Origin: Pseudomonas quercus
GTDB taxonomy: Bacteria; Pseudomonadota; Gammaproteobacteria; Pseudomonadales; Pseudomonadaceae
Reading direction: 5' to 3'
DNA length: 64,000 nucleotides
Assembly: GCF_012033695.1 (NCBI RefSeq)
Contig: NZ_JAAVJI010000017.1
Span: 1 to 64,000, forward strand
This document shows, piece by piece, positions 24,717-32,617 of the stretch. Every line of letters begins with the position of its first letter. Within the stretch, counting starts at the first letter, position 1. The notes beneath the pieces are model-generated. The model saw only the letters and a list, made by a program, of their open reading frames with translations. It made no database searches and was not told where the DNA came from. The position numbers were made by a program, and so were the translations under genes.

Positions 24717-25421
24717 ATGGAAATAAAATCAGACTTGACCTGGGCGCGTCCTGCAACGCCCGACCAAGATTCACTCCAGTTAGTGAAAAACCTCATCGCT
24801 GCTGCCTTGCTGGAGTGCTGCTCAATTGATGAACTGAACGCGCTTAAAAAAACACCCCTTATTGAGTGCGTTGCCGAGCAGGCTAACGAAGACTTACTTG
24901 CATTCGCGCGTAAGGACCCTGCGGCGGGTTGTGATCCGATCTTCATTGCAAGGACGTATACATCTTATGCAGCAGTGATGCATTATCGATTAGCCCGCTG
25001 GATATACCTCAATGCAGCGAAACGCTCCACGCCACTCATGCGTTCGCTAGCTGCCATTGTCTCCAAGCGGGGAAAAATGCTTTCCGGTGCAGAAATTCAT
25101 TTCCATAGTAGCATCGGCGCTCGATTGATTATCGACCATGGCGTTGGCACCGTGATTGGCGAAACCTGCACGATTGGCGCGGACTGTTACATTCTCGGAG
25201 GTGTCACCCTGGGTGCCCGGGGTATAGGTACGAATGCATTGGCCCTGCGCCACCCTCAACTTGGCAGTCGAGTGCAAATAGGCGCGTTTTCAAGTGTGCT
25301 AGGTTGCATAAGCGTTGGCGATGATGCATTCATAGGGCCTGGGTGTATTATTACAGAAAATGTTCCAGCCAAAGCTCGCGTACAGCTAAAAACATCTTTA
25401 CAGGTCTTGATTCCGGAATAA
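24717..25421 (+). CDS. Serine O-acetyltransferase-like (CysE family), 234 aa
   Basis: Would acetylate the serine hydroxyl with acetyl-CoA, giving O-acetylserine. N-terminal helical CysE domain (about 1-125: TYTSYAAVMHYRLARWIYL) followed by a left-handed hexapeptide-repeat beta-helix: GAEIHFHSSIGARLIIDHGVGTVIGETCTIG with the catalytic DH, then GGVTLGARG. ATG 24717 (MEIKSD) is preferred to 24705. Low G+C, first gene of a four-gene operon (5-bp gap, then 4-bp overlap, then 15-bp gap). Because a PLP-dependent O-acetylserine-type synthase closes the operon, it probably supplies the activated serine for a specialised amino acid, although plain cysteine synthesis cannot be excluded. Confidence 0.88.
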   Translation: MEIKSDLTWARPATPDQDSLQLVKNLIAAALLECCSIDELNALKKTPLIECVAEQANEDLLAFARKDPAAGCDPIFIARTYTSYAAVMHYRLARWIYLNAAKRSTPLMRSLAAIVSKRGKMLSGAEIHFHSSIGARLIIDHGVGTVIGETCTIGADCYILGGVTLGARGIGTNALALRHPQLGSRVQIGAFSSVLGCISVGDDAFIGPGCIITENVPAKARVQLKTSLQVLIPE

Positions 25422-25426
25422 ATCAT

Positions 25427-26212
25427 ATGGCTATAAAAAGTAAAGTGCTGCGTAATACGGAAAAGCTGTATTATAAAGATCAATATCTGATGTCTACTAT
25501 CACTGAAGTGGTACGTGTATACCCAGAGGCTATTGAGCTTGCCAGTACAGTCGCTTATCCAGAAGGAGGAGGGCAAGAGGCTGATTTTGGTACTATTACC
25601 CTACCTATTGGCACCGTACGATTTATCTGGGTCAAGAAGCTTTATGGTTCCCCAATCCAGCTGAAAGGATTTAAAGGGGGTAAAGTTGGCGGAATCATAC
25701 TTCATATGATTCACCCCGATGACCTCTATCTACTTGCCCATGTTACAGAAGGCATGAGCGCCGGAGTCAAAATCGACATCATACGCCGTGAGTGGTTGAC
25801 ACTATCCCACAGTGCCAGCCACTTCCTGTATGCCGCAGCCGTTAGTCTTCGTGAGGACCTAAAACAGTGGACCATTGGCTGCCACATAAAAGAAGATTCC
25901 GCACGTTTTGATTTCATGGTTCAGGAAGTATTCTGCGCTGACGATATTGCTGAGGTGGAGCGCAAGGCAAATGAATGGATTTTCTGCAATGGAGTGATTG
26001 AAAATCATGCGGTTCAAGGTATTGAAGACGCACGTCTCTGGAAGTATCAAGGTATCGAGATACCTTGCGGGGGTACGCACCTAGATCGCCCCCGTTTGAT
26101 CGGCGCTTTGAGCGTGCATAGAAAGCGTTTAGGCAAAGGAAAGGAAAGGCTGACTTGTAAGTTCCCCTACGCCGAAATCGACTTGTCTCTTTATCACGAG
26201 ACGTCGGTATGA
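25427..26212 (+). CDS. AlaX-type trans-editing alanyl-tRNA deacylase, 261 aa
   Basis: Free-standing homologue of the AlaRS editing domain, which hydrolyses wrongly charged aminoacyl-tRNA(Ala). Visible motifs: AYPEGGGQEADFG (N-terminal barrel), HSASHFLYAA (H-x-x-x-H metal pair near residue 125-130) and CGGTHLDRP (Cys and His metal ligands). All four Zn ligands are present, so it should be active. ATG 25427 is used; the upstream frame overlaps the previous gene. Finding it between an O-acetylserine-forming enzyme and an exporter suggests protection against a toxic serine/alanine analogue made or handled by this operon. Confidence 0.85.
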   Translation: MAIKSKVLRNTEKLYYKDQYLMSTITEVVRVYPEAIELASTVAYPEGGGQEADFGTITLPIGTVRFIWVKKLYGSPIQLKGFKGGKVGGIILHMIHPDDLYLLAHVTEGMSAGVKIDIIRREWLTLSHSASHFLYAAAVSLREDLKQWTIGCHIKEDSARFDFMVQEVFCADDIAEVERKANEWIFCNGVIENHAVQGIEDARLWKYQGIEIPCGGTHLDRPRLIGALSVHRKRLGKGKERLTCKFPYAEIDLSLYHETSV

Positions 26213-27396
26213 AAAATGAGTTGCCCCGCTATACGTACCTGTACTTCGTTGCCCAATCCATCAATCTGACAACTGCAGTTATGTCAGTCACAATGGCCGC
26301 TATAGTCGGCTCAACCCTAGCACCTGTAGCCGCACTGTCGACAGTACCGTACGGCTTCCAGTTTCTTTTCTTGCTACTGGCTACATACCCAGCTTCCAGG
26401 TTGATGAGCAGGATAGGAAGAAAAAAGACTTTCATACTTGGCGCTATACCCTTGGCAGGGTCAGGGTTCATTGGTTTTTGGGCAGTGGAAAATAAAAATT
26501 TCGCGATGCTGGTATTGAGCCATTCAGCACTTGGAATATACATAGCAGTCGCGAATTTCAGTCGTTTCGCTGCAGCTGATAACCTTAATCCGAGCTTGAA
26601 GCCCAAGGCCATTTCCTTGGTGGTGGCCGGCGGTATCATTGCTGCTGTGGTGGGGCCGACACTTACCGAACTGTTCAGGGAGGTTGGGGGTTATTCCCTC
26701 TTTTCCCTATGCTATGCCTCTTTTATAGGCTTGGCCTTTTTATCGTCGTTGGTCGCCACTTTTTTACCTAAAAAAGTTGTGGTAGCTGTATTTCAGAGAG
26801 AAAGTGGCAAGGCCGCCGCCTTACAGGCACCCTTGACAACGCGAGAAATTGGGATAGCCATAGCAGTTGCAGGGCTAGGTTACGGGGTAATGAATTTGCT
26901 TATGATACAGTCTTCCCTACATATGAGGGGCATGGGCGAAGATTTTTCAAATATTCGTATTTCGATTCAGTGGCATGTATTAGCCATGTTTTTGCCTTCG
27001 TTTTTTTCTGGTTCAATAATTCATAAATTTGGAGAAAAAATAACCCTTTGTGCAGGGTTGGTCATGCTTGTAGGTTGCACATTAATTAATATAGGATCAA
27101 GTACTTACATCATGATGGTGTCATCGCTAATCATACTGGGATTTGGTTGGAATCTTACTTATATTGGCGGCGGTGCCATGCTTGCGCGGCCCCTTATGGA
27201 TTTATCTGCGGCTACGAAGATGCAAGGTAAGAGCGATTTAGCCATCGCGATATGCGCGACAGTAGGGGCTTTTACGCCCTCGTTATTATTCGATATCTTG
27301 GGTTGGGAAGGGACCAATATCCTTTGCATGGCGCTGTGTATTGTATTGTTGTGGGGCACCATTAAGTTGCTAAAAAATAATCATTCGCCGGGTTGA
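26209..27396 (+). CDS. MFS transporter, 12 helices, 395 aa
   Basis: Drug/H+ or amino-acid-analogue exporter-like MFS protein: helices from residue 10 on, with the loop 2-3 motif ASRLMSRIGRKKTFILG (the MFS A-motif G-x-x-x-D-R-x-G-R-R/K in modified form). It overlaps the AlaX stop by four bases (ATGA), so they are translationally coupled. Very AT-rich third positions compared with the other MFS genes of the window, and no relation to their ACS signature. Export of the operon product is the simplest role. Confidence 0.85.
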   Translation: MKNELPRYTYLYFVAQSINLTTAVMSVTMAAIVGSTLAPVAALSTVPYGFQFLFLLLATYPASRLMSRIGRKKTFILGAIPLAGSGFIGFWAVENKNFAMLVLSHSALGIYIAVANFSRFAAADNLNPSLKPKAISLVVAGGIIAAVVGPTLTELFREVGGYSLFSLCYASFIGLAFLSSLVATFLPKKVVVAVFQRESGKAAALQAPLTTREIGIAIAVAGLGYGVMNLLMIQSSLHMRGMGEDFSNIRISIQWHVLAMFLPSFFSGSIIHKFGEKITLCAGLVMLVGCTLINIGSSTYIMMVSSLIILGFGWNLTYIGGGAMLARPLMDLSAATKMQGKSDLAIAICATVGAFTPSLLFDILGWEGTNILCMALCIVLLWGTIKLLKNNHSPG

Positions 27397-27411
27397 TAGG
27401 TTGAGAAAAAC

Positions 27412-28347
27412 ATGAGCAAACTTGTTAGGGTTGGCGATAGAATTTTTACTAAGCTGGAAATGAATAATCCCGGAGGGAGTCATAAGTATCGTGCTGCCAG
27501 CCTTATCATCGAAGCAGCAGTACTTAGTGGTGAAATTACCCCGGGCCTGACAACTGTCATTGAGAAAACTGGAGGTAACTTTGGGCTTGGTTTGGTAGCC
27601 GCCTGCTTTAAATACAACGTTTTGGTAGAGCTGGCGGTAGGTTTGGGCTGCAACAAAAATAAAAGGGAGCTACTGGAGTGCTTTGGCGCAAAGCTGATCG
27701 GTTTGGACATGCTAGCCGCCGGAGCATCACCAAAAGACGTAGTTCACCATCACCTTAAGAATCAGGCTGAGATGGGAAAGTCTTACTACTATACGGATCA
27801 ATTCAATAACCATGCTGGTGTCGAAGCCCATCGCTACCATACTGCCGCTGAACTCGCTCATCAACTTACAGAAGCAGGTGCTGGGAAAAAACTGCTGTTT
27901 GTTGGTTGCGCAGGCACTGGTGCAAGCTTTACTGGGCTTACGCTCGGCCTTAAAGACCACGGGTTTGACGTTAGCACTGTTCTCGTCGATCCCTCAGGCT
28001 GTGATTCAAAAACAGGCATTTTCCTGCAGCATCGTCTGGAAGGGGCTGCCGTGGGCGTATGTCCACCTTTTCTGGACTGGGCTCTGGTAGATAGCCGAAG
28101 TTATGTTGAGCGTGACGAGATGCTGGCGGCACAACGCTGGTTCTATATGCAAAGCGGAATCTTTGTTGGAAATACTGCCGCTGCATGCCTATCAGCGGCC
28201 CTACGTTTGGCCGCTGTCAAACATAATAAAGAGACCTCTCTGGTAACAATTGCCTATGATACTGGACTATGGTATCGGGATTTACAAAACTCTTTAGCGG
28301 CCAGCGCTGCAGACAGAGAACTATCGGGTTGTGGGCAAACGTTGTGA
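27412..28347 (+). CDS. Fold-type II PLP-dependent beta-substitution enzyme (CysK-like), 311 aa
   Basis: Related to cysteine synthase and other beta-substituted-alanine synthases. The PLP lysine lies in NPGGSHKYRAAS near residue 25-32, and the loop that holds the substrate carboxylate reads EKTGGNFGLGL where CysK has PTSGNTG; the phosphate loop is FVGCAGTGASFTGL. The altered carboxylate loop and the SHK (rather than SxKxR) lysine region say the substrate or nucleophile differs from sulfide. Operon partner acetyltransferase would provide O-acetylserine. Product unknown: a beta-substituted alanine is the working idea. C-terminus is complete. Confidence 0.82.
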   Translation: MSKLVRVGDRIFTKLEMNNPGGSHKYRAASLIIEAAVLSGEITPGLTTVIEKTGGNFGLGLVAACFKYNVLVELAVGLGCNKNKRELLECFGAKLIGLDMLAAGASPKDVVHHHLKNQAEMGKSYYYTDQFNNHAGVEAHRYHTAAELAHQLTEAGAGKKLLFVGCAGTGASFTGLTLGLKDHGFDVSTVLVDPSGCDSKTGIFLQHRLEGAAVGVCPPFLDWALVDSRSYVERDEMLAAQRWFYMQSGIFVGNTAAACLSAALRLAAVKHNKETSLVTIAYDTGLWYRDLQNSLAASAADRELSGCGQTL

Positions 28348-28538
28348 GTCCCCAAGGAAAATCTGGATCTGGCCCCTGATTATTTCACTAGACACTTGGA
28401 TAATTGTAGTTGCGTGATGGCCAAAGAGGGTAGGTGCGGATAGGGTCCGCCAATACAGACCCTGCAAGCGAAGGCGACTGCAACCCCTGAGACACCTGAG
28501 ATACACTAGCACCTCCTATCTCCAACCCCATTGCCGCC

Positions 28539-29033
28539 ATGCCCCCGCTTAAATACCTGCAAGCCTATCCCGCCGCCCTGCAAGCCCAGGTGCGCCAGCT
28601 GATCGACCAGCAACGCCTAGGTGATTACCTGCAACAGCGCTATCCCGAGCGGCACGAGGTACAAAGCGACAAGGCGTTGTATGGCTATGTGCTGGACATC
28701 AAACAGGCGCACCTGCGCAACGCGCCAAGCCCCGACAAGGTGCTGTTCGATAACCGTCTGGACCTCACCCATCGCGCCCTTGGGCTGAACACGGCCATCT
28801 CCCGTGTTCAGGGCGGCAAGCTCAAGGCCAAGAAAGAAATTCGTATTGCCGCCTTGTTCAAGGAGGCCGCACCACAGTTTCTGAAAATGATTGTGGTGCA
28901 TGAGCTGGCGCACCTGAAGGAATCCGACCACAACAAGGCGTTCTACCAGCTCTGTGAACACATGCAGCCTGGCTACCACCAGCTGGAATTCGACCTGCGG
29001 GTCTACCTTACCTGGCGTGACCTCGCCACCTGA
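28539..29033 (+). CDS. YgjP-type zinc metallopeptidase (M48-like), 164 aa
   Basis: Small cytoplasmic DUF45/YgjP-like protein with the gluzincin motif HELAHLKESDHNKAFY (HExxH plus a third His) near residue 125-140. The preceding conserved piece KKEIRIAALFKEAAPQFLKMIVVHE is typical. High G+C returns here, so this gene is outside the AT-rich cluster. The next gene begins 13 bases later, suggesting an operon. Substrate unknown. Confidence 0.88.
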   Translation: MPPLKYLQAYPAALQAQVRQLIDQQRLGDYLQQRYPERHEVQSDKALYGYVLDIKQAHLRNAPSPDKVLFDNRLDLTHRALGLNTAISRVQGGKLKAKKEIRIAALFKEAAPQFLKMIVVHELAHLKESDHNKAFYQLCEHMQPGYHQLEFDLRVYLTWRDLAT

Positions 29034-29046
29034 CCGGACGTTGCCC

Positions 29047-29343
29047 ATGGATGCCAGTAAAACCCGCACCAGTTTCTATCGCCGCCTGTACGTGGCTTAC
29101 CTGATTGACAGTGGCATAGCGAGCAGCATCCCTGCGCTCACAGAGGTAACGGGCATGCCGAGGCGCACCGCCCAGGACACCTTGGCTGCCCTGGCAGAGC
29201 TGGATATCGTGTGTGAATTCGAGCAGGCTCAGGGCGCGCGCAATCACAGCGGCTGCTACCGAATCCGTGACTGGGGCGCCATCGACCGGAGCTGGGTCGA
29301 GCACAACCTGGATAGGTTGAAGGCCGTGCTGCAGTACCCTTGA
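29047..29343 (+). CDS. Small winged-helix protein (YfeC-like), 98 aa
   Basis: Short DNA-binding-type protein: TSFYRRLYVAYLIDSGIASSIPALTEVTGMPRRTAQDTLAALAELDIVCEFEQ forms a helix-turn-helix with wing, then GCYRIRDWGAIDRSWV. ATG 29047 follows the metallopeptidase stop closely and is preferred to the frame overlapping that gene. Common next to YgjP proteins in Pseudomonas as far as I recall. Target unknown. Confidence 0.75.
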   Translation: MDASKTRTSFYRRLYVAYLIDSGIASSIPALTEVTGMPRRTAQDTLAALAELDIVCEFEQAQGARNHSGCYRIRDWGAIDRSWVEHNLDRLKAVLQYP

Positions 29344-29388
29344 AAGCGCCTCAGTGCCTGGCCTGAACCCTTTGGAGCAGCTTTGTGT

Positions 29389-30537
29389 ATGAACCGTTTT
29401 CTGCTATTGACGCTAATGTTCCTAGCGCCGCTTTCCGCGGGCGCAGCCCCGCCTGACATCGATACCCAGGTCACAGCCATCGCTCGTGCGCTCATCAAGG
29501 CTCAAGACTTGCCAGGGCTCGCCATAGGCCTCAGCGGGCCGGGGACCGCCCGCCGGTTTTACTACTTCGGCGTAGCTGACCGCCGTAGCGGCCAGCCCGT
29601 GGAGGCCAATACCCTATTTGAAATTGGCTCCTTGAGCAAAACCTACGCCGCTACGCTGGGTGCCTATGCAGCGGTAACCGGCCACCTGCGACTGGAGGCG
29701 CCCGCAGCGCAGGTGAATCCTGCCTTGGCAAAAAGCCCCATTGGCAGCGCCACGTTACTGCAATTGGCAACCTACAGTGCTGGGGGGCTTCCCTTGCAGT
29801 TTCCTCAAGGCATTGATAATGAGCGCCAGGCCACTGCGTTCTACAAGGGTTTCCAACCGCTGTTTCCTATAGGAAGCCAACGCCTGTATTCCAATCCCAG
29901 CATCGGCCTGTTTGGGGCCTTGGCTGCACAACGCTTGAACGCGCCTTATGCCCAGGCGTTGCAACGCAGGGTGCTCACACCATTGAAGCTGGAGCACACC
30001 TACCTTCAAGTGCCAGCAGCCGCCCAAAACCATTACGCCTGGGGGCACGGCAAACAGGATGAACCCCTGCGCGTGAACCCGGGCGTCTATTCCGAGCAAG
30101 CGTATGGCATCAAGACCACGGCAGGTGACCTGCTGAGCTTTGTAGACGCCAACCTTGACCCAGGCGCGTTGCCATCGCCTCTGGCCCAGGCGATGCTTAC
30201 CACCCAGCAGGGGTATTATCGCAGTGGCCCCATGACGCAAGGCCTGGGATGGGAAAGCTATGATTACCCGCTACCCAAGGCCACGTTGCTCGCCGGCAAC
30301 ACGCCTGCCATGGCCCTGGAACCCCGGCGGGTCGACTGGCTGCCATCGCCGGTATCAACGCACCACGCTCGCTTGTTCAACAAGACAGGCTCTACCAATG
30401 GCTTCGGGGCCTATGCGCTGTTTGTACCGACACGCCGGGTCGCCGTGGTGATATTGGCCAACCGCAATTATCCCATTGCTGCACGGGTGGATGCGGCTTA
30501 CGACTTACTTGAGCTGATGGATAAACCTTCCAGGTGA
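29389..30537 (+). CDS. ampC: Class C (AmpC-type) beta-lactamase, 382 aa
   Basis: Periplasmic serine hydrolase that opens beta-lactams. Signal peptide MNRFLLLTLMFLAPLSAGA, then the class C motifs in order: S-x-x-K as GSLSKTYAA, Y-x-N as LYSNPSIGLFG, and K-T-G as FNKTGSTNGFGAY. Length 382 is normal for Pseudomonas AmpC. An alternative start is TTG 29383, two codons earlier, nearer to the GGAG at 29374. No ampR gene is adjacent (the neighbouring LysR gene faces cynS), so inducible control of the classical type is not evident here; distant peptidoglycan-recycling control is possible. Confidence 0.9.
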   Translation: MNRFLLLTLMFLAPLSAGAAPPDIDTQVTAIARALIKAQDLPGLAIGLSGPGTARRFYYFGVADRRSGQPVEANTLFEIGSLSKTYAATLGAYAAVTGHLRLEAPAAQVNPALAKSPIGSATLLQLATYSAGGLPLQFPQGIDNERQATAFYKGFQPLFPIGSQRLYSNPSIGLFGALAAQRLNAPYAQALQRRVLTPLKLEHTYLQVPAAAQNHYAWGHGKQDEPLRVNPGVYSEQAYGIKTTAGDLLSFVDANLDPGALPSPLAQAMLTTQQGYYRSGPMTQGLGWESYDYPLPKATLLAGNTPAMALEPRRVDWLPSPVSTHHARLFNKTGSTNGFGAYALFVPTRRVAVVILANRNYPIAARVDAAYDLLELMDKPSR

Positions 30538-30541
30538 AACG

Positions 30542-31474
30542 CTACCGTCGGGGTAGGCTTTGCCCAAGCGTCACCCATTCATCGAGCAGTTTCGCAAAGG
30601 CCGCCGCAGCCGTGCTTTGGTAGGCGCCTTTTCTGCGTAACAGCGCCACGGTGCGGCTCGGAAGCGGTGGGAGGGTAGCCATAGTGCGCAAACCGGTTTG
30701 ATTACGCACTATGGCCTCAGGAAGGATGGTCACCAGGCGGCCTTGCTTGACCACCTTAAGCACGATGGCAATGGAATCGGCTTGCAGCAAAACCTGTGGT
30801 TTGAACGCAAGCGCCTGGCACCAGGCATCTATCAACGTGCGCGTGGCAAAGCCCTTTGCCAACAAGGCAAATCGCAAGGGTGGCAGGTCATTGGAGGCTA
30901 GCGGGAGGCTCACCCGTGGGTAGGCGTCAGCGGCCACCAAGCACAGGTGCTCCTGGAACAACGGCTGGCTATCGATGTCAGTGTGCTGATCCAGCGTAAA
31001 CCCTATCGCCAGGTCGAGCGCATTGCCGACCAAGGCCTCTGTAATCTGCTCAAGTGACAGTTCCATAAGGGTGATGGCAACCCCAGGGTACAAAGCATTG
31101 AAGCGGTCAATCAATGGCGCTACCAGGTATTCGCTGAAGGTGGGCGTCACACCCAGGCGCAGCTGGCCCTTGGACAGGTCGCTGACATCCAGCATCGCAC
31201 GGCTGCCGGCGTCCAGCTCCAAAAGGGCACGGCGCGCGTGCTCCAGGTACACGCGCCCTGCATCAGTGGGGACAACGGCTCGCCCACTGCGATCAAACAG
31301 CACAACGCCCAGGTTGCTTTCCAGTTGCCGAACCTGTTGCGAAAGGGCCGGCTGAGACACATGCAACGCCTCGGCGGCACGGGTGAAATTGCCATGATCT
31401 GCAACGGCCAGGAGGTAACGCACATGACGCAACAGCACCGCTTCACCATAAGGTAGGGTTATTGAAGCCATCAT
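30542..31474 (-). CDS. cynR: LysR-family regulator, probably CynR, 310 aa
   Basis: LysR regulator: HTH LLAVADHGNFTRAAEALHVSQPALSQQVRQLESNLGVVLFDR near residues 20-62, then an effector-binding domain (LRLGVTPTFSEYLVAPLIDRF). The frame runs to 31600 but overlaps the divergent cynS gene; ATG 31474 (or 31471) fits the family. It ends 4 bases from ampC on the opposite strand and is divergent from cynS with a 66-bp gap, the standard cynR/cynS layout, so it likely activates cyanate detoxification. Confidence 0.82.
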   Translation of the reverse strand: MMASITLPYGEAVLLRHVRYLLAVADHGNFTRAAEALHVSQPALSQQVRQLESNLGVVLFDRSGRAVVPTDAGRVYLEHARRALLELDAGSRAMLDVSDLSKGQLRLGVTPTFSEYLVAPLIDRFNALYPGVAITLMELSLEQITEALVGNALDLAIGFTLDQHTDIDSQPLFQEHLCLVAADAYPRVSLPLASNDLPPLRFALLAKGFATRTLIDAWCQALAFKPQVLLQADSIAIVLKVVKQGRLVTILPEAIVRNQTGLRTMATLPPLPSRTVALLRRKGAYQSTAAAAFAKLLDEWVTLGQSLPRR

Positions 31475-31540
31475 AAACGAGTCTTGGCTATTATAAAGCG
31501 CAAGCGAGATGCTGTATCCAACGCCCTTAGGAGAATGGAC

Positions 31541-32008
31541 ATGCCCCACAGCGACAGCTCCAGTTCGCCACGTGACACCCTTACCCAAAACGTTTTGCAA
31601 GCCAAGGCTGCGAAAAACCTTACCTGGGCTTCCCTAGCCGAGGGCACGGGGTTAAGCGTGGTCTACGTGACCGCCGCCTTGCTTGGCAAGCACCCCTTGC
31701 CGCACGCCGTTGCCGAAGTAGTAGTAGAGCGGCTTGGGCTGGAGGCCGACGCCGTGGGCCAACTGCAAACCCTACCGATGCGCAGCAATGCTGAAGACGT
31801 GTCCAGTGACCCGACCATTTACCGCTTTCACGAAATGATTCAGGTGTACGGCACCACCCTCAAAGCCCTGGTGCATGAAGAATTCGGGGATGGCATCATC
31901 AGCGCGATCAATTTCAAGCTGGATATCAAGAAGGTCGAAGACCCGGAAGGCGGGGCGCGTGCCGTGATCACCCTGGACGGCAAATTCCTGCCGTACAAAC
32001 CATTCTGA
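31541..32008 (+). CDS. cynS: Cyanate hydratase (cyanase), 155 aa
   Basis: Converts cyanate plus bicarbonate to ammonia and CO2. The N-terminal helical DNA-binding-like domain (ESKAAKNLTWASLAEGTGLS type: TLTQNVLQAKAAKNLTWASLAEGTGLSVVYVT, split here by description) is followed by the catalytic part: YRFHEMIQVYG holds the active Arg and Glu, GDGIISAINF the active Ser. ATG 31541 has TAGGAG 7 bases upstream; ATG 31535 is too close to it. Length agrees with E. coli CynS (156). It is followed after 9 bp by a DUF1348 gene. Supplies nitrogen and removes cyanate, under the divergent LysR gene. Confidence 0.95.
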   Translation: MPHSDSSSSPRDTLTQNVLQAKAAKNLTWASLAEGTGLSVVYVTAALLGKHPLPHAVAEVVVERLGLEADAVGQLQTLPMRSNAEDVSSDPTIYRFHEMIQVYGTTLKALVHEEFGDGIISAINFKLDIKKVEDPEGGARAVITLDGKFLPYKPF

Positions 32009-32017
32009 GGGCGAGAC

Positions 32018-32491
32018 ATGACAGAAGAAAAACGCTTGCCGTTGCCACCCTTTACGCTAGAGAGCGCCATCCAGAAAGTGCGGGGCGCTGAGGACGGGTG
32101 GAATTCACGGGATGCCGCCAAGGTGGCCCTGGCGTATACACCGGACACCTACTGGCGCAACCGTAGCGAATTCATCAACGGCCGTGCCGAGGCTCAAGCC
32201 TTCCTTGAGCGCAAGTGGCGCAAGGAACTGGACTACCGGTTGATCAAGGAACTGTGGGCCTTTACGGATAACCGTATTGCCGTGCGGTATGCCTATGAAT
32301 GGCATGATGACTCGGGCAACTGGTTCCGCTCTTACGGTAACGAAAACTGGGAGTTCGCCGCTAACGGGCTTATGCAGCGGCGCTTTGCATGCATCAACGA
32401 CCTGCCGATCACCGAGGCCGAGCGCAAGTACCACTGGCCGTTGGGGCGGCGCCCGGATGACCATCCTGGCTTGAGCGACCTAGGCCTTTAA
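32018..32491 (+). CDS. DUF1348 family protein (NTF2-like fold), 157 aa
   Basis: Recognisable as DUF1348, an NTF2-like small protein: EDGWNSRDAAKVALAYTPDTYWRNRSEF, RKWRKELDYRLIKELWAF and the C-terminal LPLGRRPDDHP-like end (YHWPLGRRPDDHPGLS). Biochemical function unknown; homologues often occur in detoxification or oxidoreductase operons. Here it is 9 bp after cynS, so it is probably co-expressed with cyanase. Confidence 0.85.
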   Translation: MTEEKRLPLPPFTLESAIQKVRGAEDGWNSRDAAKVALAYTPDTYWRNRSEFINGRAEAQAFLERKWRKELDYRLIKELWAFTDNRIAVRYAYEWHDDSGNWFRSYGNENWEFAANGLMQRRFACINDLPITEAERKYHWPLGRRPDDHPGLSDLGL

Positions 32492-32540
32492 CGGGCTTTA
32501 CCTGCCGCGCGCATTGCGGCAGCCATGGAGGCAGCCCGTT
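32490..32540 (+). terminator. Nested hairpin terminator after the cyn operon
   Basis: Outer stem AACGGGCT/AGCCCGTT encloses an inner stem CTGCCGC/GCGGCAG; the outer arm starts at the DUF1348 stop and is followed by TATTA. Confidence 0.6.
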
Positions 32541-32617
32541 TATTAGGCTGACCCAGCTCTGGATAGACAATACATAAGCGTTCCAGGCGGGTCAGCGTCT
32601 TGCTTTAAGGCATGAGC

